From Pseudoteredinibacter isoporae (GTDB lineage: Bacteria; Pseudomonadota; Gammaproteobacteria; Pseudomonadales; Cellvibrionaceae), in contig NZ_JAAONY010000002.1 of NCBI RefSeq assembly GCF_011602085.1, positions 372,001 to 436,000 on the forward strand: 64,000 nucleotides of DNA. Direction: 5' to 3'. The notes beneath the pieces were generated by a model, which ran no database searches, was not told the DNA's origin, and saw nothing but the letters and a program-made list of their open reading frames with translations. Of the stretch, positions 29,030 through 38,760 are shown piece by piece; the stretch's first letter is position 1, and each line of letters starts with the position of its first letter. Made by a program: the position numbers and the translations under genes.

Positions 29030-31126
29030 ATGTCCGTTACCCAATATGAAATTATCGATGGCATTGGCGTGATTCGTTTGAACAATCCGCCCGTCAATGC
29101 GCTGTCCCACGCCTTGCGCGATGGTATTTGTAAAGCCATTAAAAAAGCTCAAAAAGACGACAGCAAAGCGATCGTTATTCTTTGTGAAGGCCGTACGTTT
29201 ATTGCCGGCGCGGACATCACCGAATTTGGCAAGCCACCGAAATCACCGTCCCTCAGCGATATGCTGAAGGTCATCGAGAGTTCCAACAAAATTGTTGTGG
29301 CCGCCGTTCACGGTACGGCCTTGGGCGGTGGCTTTGAAACCGCCCTCGCTTGTCACTACCGCGTTGCGCTGAGCAGTGCCAAGGTTGGTTTGCCCGAAGT
29401 GAAACTGGGGCTACTGCCCGGTGCCGGCGGAACCCAGCGCACGCCACGCCTCGCCGGTGTTGAAGCCGCTTTGGATATGATCACCAGCGGTAACCCTGTG
29501 GCCGCCAAGAAGGCTGAAAAAATGAACTTGGTCGACGTCGTGGTCGACGGCGACCTTGAGCTGGGCGCCATTGCTTACGCCAAATCCCTGGCCGAAGACA
29601 AAGCCCAGTTGAAGCGTGTTCGCGATATCGACATTCCGGCCAGCAAGGCCGGCCCCAAGGTTTTTGAAGCGGCTCGTACCAAAGCCGCCAAACGTTATCG
29701 TGGACAGCAAGCTCCCCAAAACATCATCCGCTGTGTAGAAGCTGCCGTGAATCAGGATATGGACAAAGGCCTGGCCACCGAGCGTGAGCTGTTTGTTGAA
29801 CTGATGCAGGGTCCCCAATCTGCCGCTATGCGCCATATGTTTTTTGCCGAGCGCGAAGCCGCCAAGGTTTTAGGGCTGGCGAAAGATACCGCTCTGCGCG
29901 ACATCAAGCGCGTCGGCATCATCGGTGCGGGTACCATGGGGGGTGGCATTGCCATGAACTTCGCCAATGTTGGTATTCCTGTGACCATGCTGGAAATCAA
30001 TCAGGAAGGCCTGGATCGTGGTATGGCCATCATTGATAAGAACTACAGCATCACCGTCAGCAAAGGCAAAATGACCGAGGCACAAAAGGCTCAATGCCTG
30101 AGCGTGATCAGCGGCAGCACCAGCTACGACGATCTGGCGGATGTGGATTTGGTAATTGAAGCAGTATTTGAAAACGTCGACATCAAAAAAGAAGTCTTCC
30201 AGAAACTCGACCGGGTGTGTAAGCCGGGCGCCATTTTGGCCAGCAACACCTCCTATCAGGATATTGATGCCATCGCCAATGCGACCAAGCGTCCGGAAGA
30301 TGTGATCGGCCTGCACTTTTTCAGCCCTGCTAACGTGATGAAGCTGTTAGAAGTGGTACGTGGTTCGGCGAGTGCTGATGATGTGATTGCCACCTCCATG
30401 AAGCTCGCGAAAAAAATTGGCAAGGTACCCGTTCTCGCCGGCAACTGCTATGGCTTTATCGGCAACCGCATGCTGCGCCCCTATGGCCGAGAAGCACAAT
30501 TGTGCTTGATTGAAGGCGCCAGCCCTGAGCAAATCGACCGCGTCATGCAAAACTGGGGCATGGCAATGGGCCCACTGGCGGTAGGCGATCTGGCGGGTCT
30601 GGACATCGGTTACAAGGCTCGTCAGGCCTTAAGTGACGAAGAAAAAGGTGAACCTAAAACCTATTGCATCGCCGATGCGCTGGTGGAAATGGGCCGCCTG
30701 GGTCAGAAATCCGGTGCGGGTTACTACAAATACGATGCCAATACCCGTGCCCGCATCAACGACCCTGAAGTAATGAAAGTGGTTGAAGAGCAAGCTAAGG
30801 CACAGGGCATTGCGCGCCGCGACATCAGCGACGATGAAATTCTGGAACGTCTGACCTACGCATGGATTAACGAAGGTGCCAAAATTCTGGAAGAAGGCAT
30901 TGCCCAGCGCCCAAGTGACATCGATGTGGTGTACTGCTTCGGCTACGGTTTCCCTGTGTATCGCGGTGGCCCAATGCATTACGCTGATCATATTGGCCTG
31001 GATAAAATCTACGCCCGCATCAGCGAGTTCGCCAAGCAACATGGTGAAAAGTACTGGGCACCCTCCAAGCTGCTGAAAGAGCTGGCTGAATCCGGTAAAA
31101 CCTTTAAAGAGTGGGCGATAAAATAA
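29030..31126 (+). CDS. Bifunctional enoyl-CoA hydratase / 3-hydroxyacyl-CoA dehydrogenase
   Basis: 698 residues. The N-terminal crotonase domain has both catalytic glutamates (Glu103 in GGGFETALACHY, Glu123 in GLPEVKLGLLPGAGGTQR). The C-terminal dehydrogenase domain has the NAD motif VGIIGAGTMGGGIA near 293 and the catalytic His in GLHFFSPANVMKLLEVV, followed by a duplicated C-terminal domain (RGGPMHYAD). It performs steps two and three of beta-oxidation. The single-chain order is as in FadB, FadJ and peroxisomal multifunctional enzymes. No thiolase gene is adjacent, so it is not a standard fadBA operon. Confidence 0.93.
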   Translation: MSVTQYEIIDGIGVIRLNNPPVNALSHALRDGICKAIKKAQKDDSKAIVILCEGRTFIAGADITEFGKPPKSPSLSDMLKVIESSNKIVVAAVHGTALGGGFETALACHYRVALSSAKVGLPEVKLGLLPGAGGTQRTPRLAGVEAALDMITSGNPVAAKKAEKMNLVDVVVDGDLELGAIAYAKSLAEDKAQLKRVRDIDIPASKAGPKVFEAARTKAAKRYRGQQAPQNIIRCVEAAVNQDMDKGLATERELFVELMQGPQSAAMRHMFFAEREAAKVLGLAKDTALRDIKRVGIIGAGTMGGGIAMNFANVGIPVTMLEINQEGLDRGMAIIDKNYSITVSKGKMTEAQKAQCLSVISGSTSYDDLADVDLVIEAVFENVDIKKEVFQKLDRVCKPGAILASNTSYQDIDAIANATKRPEDVIGLHFFSPANVMKLLEVVRGSASADDVIATSMKLAKKIGKVPVLAGNCYGFIGNRMLRPYGREAQLCLIEGASPEQIDRVMQNWGMAMGPLAVGDLAGLDIGYKARQALSDEEKGEPKTYCIADALVEMGRLGQKSGAGYYKYDANTRARINDPEVMKVVEEQAKAQGIARRDISDDEILERLTYAWINEGAKILEEGIAQRPSDIDVVYCFGYGFPVYRGGPMHYADHIGLDKIYARISEFAKQHGEKYWAPSKLLKELAESGKTFKEWAIK

Positions 31127-31162
31127 GCCGCCAATTCAAGCACTGATCTAACACTCGCTCCA

Positions 31163-31199
31163 GCTCAAAGCCCTGTAAACTCAACACGGGGCTTTGAGC
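31163..31199. terminator. Hairpin after the hydratase/dehydrogenase gene
   Basis: GCTCAAAGCCC pairs perfectly with GGGCTTTGAGC (11 bp) across a 15-nt loop, 37 bp after the stop. There is no T-run after it, so termination may be partial. Confidence 0.5.
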
Positions 31200-31328
31200 A
31201 ATTCCCTTCCGTTTCCCTTTCCTCGATTTAACCGTTTACAAAGACATCCTTTGGGCTTTATTATCCTCAAACAAAAAGTTAGTCATAACTATAATTACTG
31301 CATTCAAACATAAATTCAGGATGTCCCC

Positions 31329-32099
31329 ATGAAACTGAGCGGCAAAACCATTTTGATTGCCGGTGCCTCATCAGGCATTGGCCGAGCCTGTGCTATCGAG
31401 TTGAGCCGAAACAATAATCACCTGATTGTTTGCGCACGGCGCAAGGATAAGCTTGAAGACCTCGCTAAAGACATACACGCGAATGGTTCAACAGCCCAAG
31501 TCGAAGTTTGCGATGTATTGGATCAGGACAACGTGGAAGCCCTGCTAAAGCGTCTCCACGAGTCAGACAAACCATTGGATCTCGCCCTGCTGAATGTGGG
31601 TGATGGACCGGCGTTTAATATGAATAAGGTCAGCGTCACTGAGGTTCGTGACAATCTGGATATCAATTACCAAAGTCTGGTGAACTTTCTGATTCCATTA
31701 ATTGCTCTGATGAAAAATCAGGGTCACGGGATAATTGCGCATACCAACTCCCTCGCCGGTTTTATCGGTTTGCCCATGCAAGGCCCCTACTCCGCCGCCA
31801 AAGCGGCCTGCCGACTCCTCATGGATAGTTGCCGAATTGAATTGGAACAACACGGTTTGAAATTTGTTTCCCTCTACCCGGGTTTTGTTGCGACAGAACG
31901 CGTTGCTGAAGATGGTATACCAGCACCCTTTGAAATTTCAGAGCAGGAAGCGGCACGCTATATGATTCGTGGTATTGAAAAAGAAAAAAATGACGTGCTG
32001 TTTCCGTTTGTTACCGCGAGCCTGGTTCGTCTGGCCAGAGTCTTGCCCAAACCTCTACTGGGGTATATTTTGAAAAAGTCTGTCCCGGAAGATTATTAA
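31329..32099 (+). CDS. SDR family NAD(P)-dependent oxidoreductase
   Basis: 256 residues of the classical short-chain dehydrogenase/reductase fold. The cofactor motif GASSGIGRACAIEL is at residues 12-25, NVGDGPA is at the NAG position, the active-site Ser is in AHTNSLAGFIG, and Tyr-x3-Lys is in GPYSAAKAACRLL. The N-terminal basic residue after strand 2 (CARRKDK) suggests NADP(H). The substrate is unknown; the lipid-gene context allows a role in acyl or steroid ketone reduction. Confidence 0.85.
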   Translation: MKLSGKTILIAGASSGIGRACAIELSRNNNHLIVCARRKDKLEDLAKDIHANGSTAQVEVCDVLDQDNVEALLKRLHESDKPLDLALLNVGDGPAFNMNKVSVTEVRDNLDINYQSLVNFLIPLIALMKNQGHGIIAHTNSLAGFIGLPMQGPYSAAKAACRLLMDSCRIELEQHGLKFVSLYPGFVATERVAEDGIPAPFEISEQEAARYMIRGIEKEKNDVLFPFVTASLVRLARVLPKPLLGYILKKSVPEDY

Positions 32100-32117
32100 C
32101 GAACCTCTTGTCCTGAA

Positions 32118-32717
32118 TCAGAAAAACGCTTTCAATTTATGTTGCAGCCTGGGAATAAATTCTTCTTCGAACCAGGGTTGCTGTTTTAACCAACGGTTAT
32201 TGCGCGGGCTCGGATGCGGCAACGGCACAATCGTGCTGCTGTCTAAGTCCACCTGTTTCACCAGATCGGTCAAACTGCCTTTGTGTTCCGGATAATGGTA
32301 GCGCTGAGCATACTGCCCGAGCAAAATGGTCAATTGAATATTAGGTAAACCTTCCATGAGAGGCTCTCGCCACTGCAAACATTCTTTACGCGGCGGCAAA
32401 TCTCCACTTTTTCCTGTGCCGGGGTAACAAAAGCCCATGGGAACAATGGCCAATCGTTTGGGATCGTAAAATTCTTCTTCAGTGACATTCAACCACTGAC
32501 GTAAACGCACACCGCTTGGATCATCAAAGGGCCGACCACTTTCATGCACTCGTCGGCCAGGTGCCTGCCCCACAATTAATAGCGTCGCGGAACTATCGTA
32601 TTGCAAGACCGGTCTTGGTCCCAACGGCAAGTCCTTCTCACAGGTCCGACAGGCGCGTACTTTTTTCAGTAATGTACTACTGCTCGACATAATCACCCAA
32701 TCCTTGCTCACTGACAC
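32118..32717 (-). CDS. Uracil-DNA glycosylase superfamily protein
   Basis: 199 residues starting with GTG at 32717 behind AAGGAGGC. The fold motifs are LLIVGQAPGRRVHESGRPFDDPSGVRLRQWL (motif 1, water-activating region) and PLPHPSPRNNRW (motif 2). An N-terminal CRTCEKDLPLG has a cysteine pair, but I do not see the full four-cysteine set of the iron-sulfur family 4/5 enzymes. The family is usually annotated as uracil-DNA glycosylase-like; actual activity on uracil is not certain. Confidence 0.8.
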   Translation of the reverse strand: MSVSKDWVIMSSSSTLLKKVRACRTCEKDLPLGPRPVLQYDSSATLLIVGQAPGRRVHESGRPFDDPSGVRLRQWLNVTEEEFYDPKRLAIVPMGFCYPGTGKSGDLPPRKECLQWREPLMEGLPNIQLTILLGQYAQRYHYPEHKGSLTDLVKQVDLDSSTIVPLPHPSPRNNRWLKQQPWFEEEFIPRLQHKLKAFF

Positions 32718-32829
32718 AAAAGCCTCCTTTTAAAAACTTCGCTTTACACCAAGTAATTGGCAAGCTTTGCTCAGCTGAAAGCTTATATACTCGCTAATCA
32801 CTATTAGCAAATGGATAATAATAAATACC

Positions 32830-34413
32830 ATGACTGCCCAGGCCAATTCATCACAAACCCTTCAACAAGCCGTAGCAGGGCGAGACCTGCCCAGATTGTT
32901 TGACTACTGGAGGCAACGCTGCCCGGACAAACCCTTCCTGATTTGGGCCGATTTCGATGGGCAGGATCAGCAATGGAGCTATGAAGCCTTCTGTCAGCAA
33001 GGCGGTCGTCTCGCCAAAGGCCTAAACGAACGTGGTATCCAATCCGGTGACAAAGTCATTATCCATCTGGAAAACAGCCCGGAATTTCTGTTCAGTTGGT
33101 ACGCCTGTGCCCTGCTTGGCGCAGTAGCCGTGACCACCAACACTCGCAGCGTTGCCAGTGATATTGAGTATTTCGTCACAAAGACCCGTGCTCGTGCCGT
33201 CATCACCCAGGAGAGTTTGATTAGCGGGTTTGATGGCTGTCGCGAGCAACTGCAGCTTATCAGCAGTATTGACCATCAAAACCATCAGCAAAACGATGGT
33301 GTCCTGGCATTCGAAGACCTTTACGCGGACGGTGAACAGGCGTTACCGGACACGGTTATGACCGAACAGGATCTTTCCATTCAATTTACCTCCGGCACCA
33401 CATCTCGCCCTAAAGCAGTAGTCTGGACCCACGCTAATGCGATTTGGGGCGCCCAGTGCAACGCTCGAAACTTTGCCCTGCACCACGATGACATTTGCCA
33501 GGCATTCTTGCCGCTCTTCCACACCAATAATCAATCCTATTCCTTGCTGGGAACACTCTGGGTGGGTGGCAGCTATATCTTGCAGCCCCGTTTTTCAAAA
33601 ACCCATTTCTGGCGCCCAGCTCTGGAGTACAAAGCCAGTTGGGCTTCCATGATTCCTTTCTGCCTGAAAGCCCTTGTGGAAGAAGCAGTGCCAGAACATC
33701 ATTTTCGCTTCTGGACACCAGCCGTTGCCCTGCCCAGCATCGAAGAGCACTTCAAGATTAAAACCTTCGGTTTGTATGGCATGACCGAAACCATTACCCA
33801 GGCTATTACCGGGGATCTCAATCACCCGGGCCCGGAAATGTGCATCGGTCGCCCCTGCCACGGCTATGAGATCAGCGTACGCAATGAACAGGGGCAGGAT
33901 ATCAGCGCCGGTGAAACAGGTGATCTTTTTATCCGCGGCATTCCCGGCATCAACTTGTTCAAAGAATATCTGCATGATCCGGACGCTACGGCAAACAGCT
34001 ATGTCGATGGCTGGTTTGAAACCGGTGATCGAATCCGCCTTGATCACGAAGGTCATTATTTCTTTGCTGATCGAGCCAAAGATATGCTTAAGGTCGGCGG
34101 TGAAAACGTTGCCGCTTCCGAGGTGGAAACCGTCATTATGGCCAGCGGTCTGGTGGATGAAGTCGCCGTTGTTGGCAAGCCCCACCCGATGCTTGATGAG
34201 GTTCCTGTCGCCTTTGTTATTCGCAGCCCGTTGATGGGTACCGAACTCAGTGAATCCGAATACCAGGCACAAATCATTCAGCATTGCCGTGGGCAACTGG
34301 CTGATTTCAAAGTCATTCAGGAACTGCATATTGTCGAGGGGTTGCCTCGTTCATTGTTGAACAAAATTGCCAAGAAAGAGCTGCGCGACCGTTTGATAGA
34401 AAGCAACTCATAA
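32830..34413 (+). CDS. AMP-dependent acyl-CoA ligase (CaiC/propionyl-ligase-like)
   Basis: 527 residues. P-loop IQFTSGTTSRPKAVVWTHAN, YGMTETITQAITGDL, WFETGDRIRLDHEGHYFFADRAKDMLKVGGENVAASEVE and C-terminal RSLLNKIAKKELRDRL. The spacing and the TSGTTSRPK form of the loop are close to ATP-dependent acyl-CoA ligases such as crotonobetaine/carnitine-CoA ligase. The substrate is not identified. It is the third acyl-CoA ligase in 17 kb. Confidence 0.87.
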   Translation: MTAQANSSQTLQQAVAGRDLPRLFDYWRQRCPDKPFLIWADFDGQDQQWSYEAFCQQGGRLAKGLNERGIQSGDKVIIHLENSPEFLFSWYACALLGAVAVTTNTRSVASDIEYFVTKTRARAVITQESLISGFDGCREQLQLISSIDHQNHQQNDGVLAFEDLYADGEQALPDTVMTEQDLSIQFTSGTTSRPKAVVWTHANAIWGAQCNARNFALHHDDICQAFLPLFHTNNQSYSLLGTLWVGGSYILQPRFSKTHFWRPALEYKASWASMIPFCLKALVEEAVPEHHFRFWTPAVALPSIEEHFKIKTFGLYGMTETITQAITGDLNHPGPEMCIGRPCHGYEISVRNEQGQDISAGETGDLFIRGIPGINLFKEYLHDPDATANSYVDGWFETGDRIRLDHEGHYFFADRAKDMLKVGGENVAASEVETVIMASGLVDEVAVVGKPHPMLDEVPVAFVIRSPLMGTELSESEYQAQIIQHCRGQLADFKVIQELHIVEGLPRSLLNKIAKKELRDRLIESNS

Positions 34414-34575
34414 AAAAGCATGAACGGTTTGTCAGCCCCGGCAAACCGTTCACCCCTATTTGTAGCAGGCTGGCACATAAAGCAACATACCCATACATTA
34501 ATTGGGATTATAATCGGAGCCAACATATTCAATGGAAGAAGCCCATTCCGGGCCTATCGATTACAGGAAATCGCC

Positions 34576-37254
34576 ATGTTGTCTTTCCCGCGTCGTCTAT
34601 TCAGCGTTCTCGCTCTCAGCACTCTGCTGACTTTTCAGGTTCACGCCGCAAACTCATCGGATGCGTCCACTGTCTATAGTAAGTTACCGCCGTTTAAATC
34701 CGGTTTATGGTGGTCCGATCAAGCCAGCGGACACGGTCTGGATCTGCAATTTATCGACGATATCGTCTTTGTGGTTATCTACACCTACGATGCCGAAGGC
34801 GAGCCCATTTGGTACACCGCTGAGGCGCCGTTAAACAACCATAAACTCGATACGCAGTTTATGCGTCACCGCTGGGACAACACAGATGATAAATATCTGG
34901 ATTTTGTACGCGAAGGCCGACTGCAATTGGAAGTCCAAAATGCCTATCGCATCAAAGCGAGCATTGAACTCAACGGTGGCACACGAGAACTGGAGTTAAC
35001 CCCCTTCGCCCAAAGCAATATTTCCGAAGACGAACCCAAAACCGGACTCTGGTACAACCCCGATAAGTCCGGTTACGGCTTTACCTACGTACAACAACAG
35101 CGTTGGAAGTTCGGCCTGTATTATTTTTATGACGAGGAAGGCAAACCGACTTGGTTATACGGTGCCAATGACGGCCACAAAGAGGAAATCAGTTTCCAAC
35201 GTTTTCAAGGCTCTTGCTTGAGCTGCGAACAGAAAGCAAGCATCCGCAGCAGTGCGGGTAGCGCAACGTTTAGCTTTACAGGTGCTATGCAGGGTAACAT
35301 TAATATTCAACTGAATGATGACAGCAGCCGTTGGGCATTGAAAGACAGCCCTATCCGCATGCTCACGCAACCTGAAAGTGCCCGCCCTTCATTTCATGCC
35401 TTGAGTCGTTTTGAGAGCGATACGGCACTCGCTGACTATCTGCGTCAGGGTTACACAAATCTGGGGCGTGAAATTAGTTACAGCTACGATTTTTCTCCAG
35501 CGCCAATTGGCCCCGCAGCAACGTCCAGTAGCAGTGTGATTTCAAGCACCAATGTGCAAGAGAAAGGTGTGGATGAAATTGATTATCTGAAAGCCGATCC
35601 ACAATGTGCTTTTACCTACCCCAGTGAAGAAGATTTTACCATCAGCAGCTATGCCCTAGACAGTGATGGAAAAATCGGAGAACGCAAACAATTCACCAAG
35701 GACCCTCTGGTGTTTAGCGATACCATAACGGCCTCCAATAGCAGCAACGACCTAGGTTTGTACCTCACTGAACAACAACTCGCTTCCATAAACACAGCCT
35801 ATGTCTCACACCATGAAGATGCCTGGGTACAAGATGAACTCTGGAGAAAAGGATACACCTTCGTCGATGTTCACCAAAGAGAAGCCTGTGAACTCAAGGA
35901 GTATCAGCGTATTACGCTTTCTGGAAACGCGATCAGCACACGTCGTATTGGAAAACATCTGTACATCATGTGGCGAGGTGTCCCGTCGCTAGATAGATCC
36001 CTTCTTGATCAACTGGCCGCCATTGAAATTGATAAACTGGTTCCTAAAATTCGAATCAATGATCAGGATTGGCAACCTGCCGTCGATCACAACAACAGCT
36101 ACGTTCTGGCAGATCAGGAACTTCCGGCAACCAACTTTATGCTGTTAACTCGCATTAACCTAGAACAACCGGATGATGTCAAAACCATATCCGTTGCCGG
36201 TCAAACCGAAACAGTTTATGTCTCTACTAACGCGGCATACTTCGCAAGCAATGCCAACGGATATCGTATTGTTAACGATACTACCAACCATTTTTACAGC
36301 TATGCCTACAGCACTCAGATCCATAAAATCAACTTGGATGAAGAACTCAGCTATGCAGGCAGCGGCAGCGTAGACGGATATCTGGAAGGAAATTCTGAGG
36401 TATCTCCGTTTAGACTCAGCGAACGCAATGGCGACTTGGCAGTAGTCACCCGATACAGAGATCAAGGTCGAGCTGCCTATAAGCTTTCTATTCTGACCCC
36501 TTCCAAAAAACAGAAAGGCCTGTTGGTTTATCGTTCCTATATACCCAACAAAAAGCGCCCGGAGTACATAGGCAAACTCAATGAAAGCCTGGAAGCAACA
36601 CGCTTTGTAGACGACAAAATGTATGCTGTTACCTTCCGCCGCATCGATCCACTGTATGTGGTGAACCTGAGTGATCATGATGATCCATACATTCAGGGCG
36701 TATTGGAAGTGCCGGGCTTTTCCTCCTACCTTCACCCCTTGCCCAACGATAAGCTTCTGGGCGTAGGTCAGGCAGCTGATGACCAAGGGCGTGACCTGGG
36801 TAATCAAGTCAGCCTATTTGACATCAGTAATCCCGAGGTTCCTGCCCTGATCAAGAACATTGTTATTGGTGCCGGAGGAAGCAACTCAGCGGTACAGCGC
36901 AGCCACCACGGCTTCAGTTATCTGCCAGGCGACAACGCACGCAACGCACGTTTTGCAATTCCAATGGTATTACAAAAGCGAGTGTCTACTGGTTCAGGAA
37001 CTCAGATTGAATGGGATTCCAGTGGTCTCTATCAATTTGAATTTAACAGTGACTTCACCGATATGAATGTCACCCAGGATCTGACGACTCATAAATTTAC
37101 GGGCAACTACCAGAACGACAACCAGGTCAAAAACGCCGCATTAAACGGCCGCTCCACCCTATTCGAAAACCAGCTAATCTACTACGAAGGTGGGCGACTC
37201 TGGGGAGCAAAATGGGGTGATAAGGTTCCTGACTATGTGCCCTCAGGAGACTAA
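34576..37254 (+). CDS. Secreted beta-propeller domain protein
   Basis: 892 residues from the ATG at 34576 (AGGAAA in front); longer readings start before the signal peptide. FSVLALSTLLTFQVHAA is a Sec signal. Residues about 35-240 hold two copies of a short domain that starts GLWWSDQASGHG and GLWYNPDKSGYG, each followed by a WFGLYY/PTW-type strand pair. From about residue 335, NVQEKGVDEIDYLKAD is the hallmark of secreted beta-propeller proteins, and blades run to the C terminus with propeller segments such as FLHPLPNDKLLGVG-type stretches. Function unknown; probably periplasmic or extracellular. Confidence 0.8.
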   Translation: MLSFPRRLFSVLALSTLLTFQVHAANSSDASTVYSKLPPFKSGLWWSDQASGHGLDLQFIDDIVFVVIYTYDAEGEPIWYTAEAPLNNHKLDTQFMRHRWDNTDDKYLDFVREGRLQLEVQNAYRIKASIELNGGTRELELTPFAQSNISEDEPKTGLWYNPDKSGYGFTYVQQQRWKFGLYYFYDEEGKPTWLYGANDGHKEEISFQRFQGSCLSCEQKASIRSSAGSATFSFTGAMQGNINIQLNDDSSRWALKDSPIRMLTQPESARPSFHALSRFESDTALADYLRQGYTNLGREISYSYDFSPAPIGPAATSSSSVISSTNVQEKGVDEIDYLKADPQCAFTYPSEEDFTISSYALDSDGKIGERKQFTKDPLVFSDTITASNSSNDLGLYLTEQQLASINTAYVSHHEDAWVQDELWRKGYTFVDVHQREACELKEYQRITLSGNAISTRRIGKHLYIMWRGVPSLDRSLLDQLAAIEIDKLVPKIRINDQDWQPAVDHNNSYVLADQELPATNFMLLTRINLEQPDDVKTISVAGQTETVYVSTNAAYFASNANGYRIVNDTTNHFYSYAYSTQIHKINLDEELSYAGSGSVDGYLEGNSEVSPFRLSERNGDLAVVTRYRDQGRAAYKLSILTPSKKQKGLLVYRSYIPNKKRPEYIGKLNESLEATRFVDDKMYAVTFRRIDPLYVVNLSDHDDPYIQGVLEVPGFSSYLHPLPNDKLLGVGQAADDQGRDLGNQVSLFDISNPEVPALIKNIVIGAGGSNSAVQRSHHGFSYLPGDNARNARFAIPMVLQKRVSTGSGTQIEWDSSGLYQFEFNSDFTDMNVTQDLTTHKFTGNYQNDNQVKNAALNGRSTLFENQLIYYEGGRLWGAKWGDKVPDYVPSGD

Positions 37255-37259
37255 ACAGA

Positions 37260-38651
37260 TCAATTAGCCTGCCCCGGCAGGCTAATCGCCACTCGCAAAC
37301 CACCACGATAATTATCCAGGCTCATCTGCCCCTGGTGAGCCTCAACAATCTCTCTGCACAACGCCAGACCAATCCCAGAGCCCAATGGTTTGGTGGAATA
37401 AAACGGCAACAAAGCCTGTTCCATAACCTCACCGCTCATACCGCCGCCCTGGTCCACAACTTCGATTCGCGTGCCCTGCTGCATTTCTTTAAATCGTATA
37501 GCGATATGTTCGGTTTCAGAACCCGATTCGTGGGCATTTTTAAGAAGGTTCAGTAGAGCCTGCTGCAATTGACTGCTGTCCGCTTGCAATTCCCAATCAG
37601 GAATACCGTCGGGCAGCCGGAAGCTGAAATGCTCCTGTAACTGCTGAACAAAGTTCAACCAGCTGACCGGTGCCAGTTGGGGCTTGGGCAAACGAGCGAA
37701 GCTGGCATAACGCTGAATAAACTCGTGCAGAGAACCAACGCCGGTTTCAATCCGTTGCAACACTTTCATCAAACGCTCACTCTCCCCTCGCTCCAATAAC
37801 AACTGGCAGGAATGGGCCATCGAGGAAATGGGTGCTAACGAGTTATTGAGTTCATGGCTGATGACACGAATGGTTTTCTTCCAACTGGCCGCCTCCTGGC
37901 GGTTTACCTCACGGGTAATGTCTTTGAGTAAATGCAAACGATGGGGCTGGCGATCAATGCTGAATTCACTGCACAGATAGTGAAAGCTGCGCAGGCCGCT
38001 CACCATAGCATCGTCTGCTGACGTTTCCCCTTCACGCTGCGCCAGGGCACTTTGGGTTTGAGAGCTCAACAAGAGACTGAAGAAAGTCTCCCTGCCCTGC
38101 AGAATCACCCGTGCAAACTCTTCACTGTCTTCACTGCGGTTATCACTGAGCGCCTCAACCAAATGGGCACCATCACGGCGCTCCCCTTTAAACAAGAGCT
38201 GGCGTGCGGCGGCATTGGCAAAATAGATATGCCCGCTCCCGCCACAAAGAATCATCGCCACCGGCGATGTTTCAATCATGGTGTCCAGCATCAATTCACG
38301 CTGATAAATACTCTGTCGTTGGCGGCGCAGATCGCCAAAGCTGCGATTCATTTGCTGTACCAATGCATCCATTTCCGGCAGTTCCGGGGGCGGCATGGAT
38401 ACGCTGAAATTGGCGTCACTTAAATTCAGAAGTGCAACTTCAAGACTGGACAGGTCTTTGGAAATCCGGCGGGCCCAGCGCATGCACAATAACGATAACA
38501 TCAAAAAAAGAAGCAAAGACACACCGGCCATTATCCAGCTGTTTCCCTTGCTGAACTCCAGGGCAATCACAGTAAGCAGTGCGGTAATCAGTACGCAGGA
38601 AATTAAGCTGAACCACAAACGTTGAGTGAGAGTTTTGGGGCGTAAAACCAT
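37260..38651 (-). CDS. Membrane sensor histidine kinase
   Basis: 463 residues. Two N-terminal transmembrane helices (about 12-32 and 38-57) are separated by only a few periplasmic residues, so the kinase probably senses within the membrane or cytoplasm. A PAS-like domain follows (about 120-250), then the H-box RVISHELNNSLAP with the phospho-accepting His266, and the ATPase domain (LLNLLKNAHESG, VVDQGGGMSG, GSGIGLALCREIV). It follows the sigma-54 response regulator and is probably the last gene of the ABC exporter operon. Confidence 0.9.
   Translation of the reverse strand: MVLRPKTLTQRLWFSLISCVLITALLTVIALEFSKGNSWIMAGVSLLLFLMLSLLCMRWARRISKDLSSLEVALLNLSDANFSVSMPPPELPEMDALVQQMNRSFGDLRRQRQSIYQRELMLDTMIETSPVAMILCGGSGHIYFANAAARQLLFKGERRDGAHLVEALSDNRSEDSEEFARVILQGRETFFSLLLSSQTQSALAQREGETSADDAMVSGLRSFHYLCSEFSIDRQPHRLHLLKDITREVNRQEAASWKKTIRVISHELNNSLAPISSMAHSCQLLLERGESERLMKVLQRIETGVGSLHEFIQRYASFARLPKPQLAPVSWLNFVQQLQEHFSFRLPDGIPDWELQADSSQLQQALLNLLKNAHESGSETEHIAIRFKEMQQGTRIEVVDQGGGMSGEVMEQALLPFYSTKPLGSGIGLALCREIVEAHQGQMSLDNYRGGLRVAISLPGQAN
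37265..37286. terminator. Hairpin at the convergent gene junction
   Basis: TTAGCCTGCC-cc-GGCAGGCTAA is a 10-bp perfect stem overlapping the last codons of the histidine kinase, with the beta-propeller stop about 10 bp to the left. It may end the plus-strand transcript or both. There is no strong T-run. Confidence 0.4.
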
Positions 38652-38760
38652 ATTGTGTTATCTGTCTTGTGGGCAATTCTAATAGCAAACGGTACGGGCA
38701 GCGACTTTTCAACGATCCGTAAAGATCATGAATTACCGCCGCCAGCCCGTCACAATTATC

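Noticed and set aside
28825-29139. Minus-strand frame of 104 codons before the hydratase/dehydrogenase gene
   Set aside because: It overlaps the start of that gene and palindromic sequence, and the translation is low-complexity and unlike a protein family.
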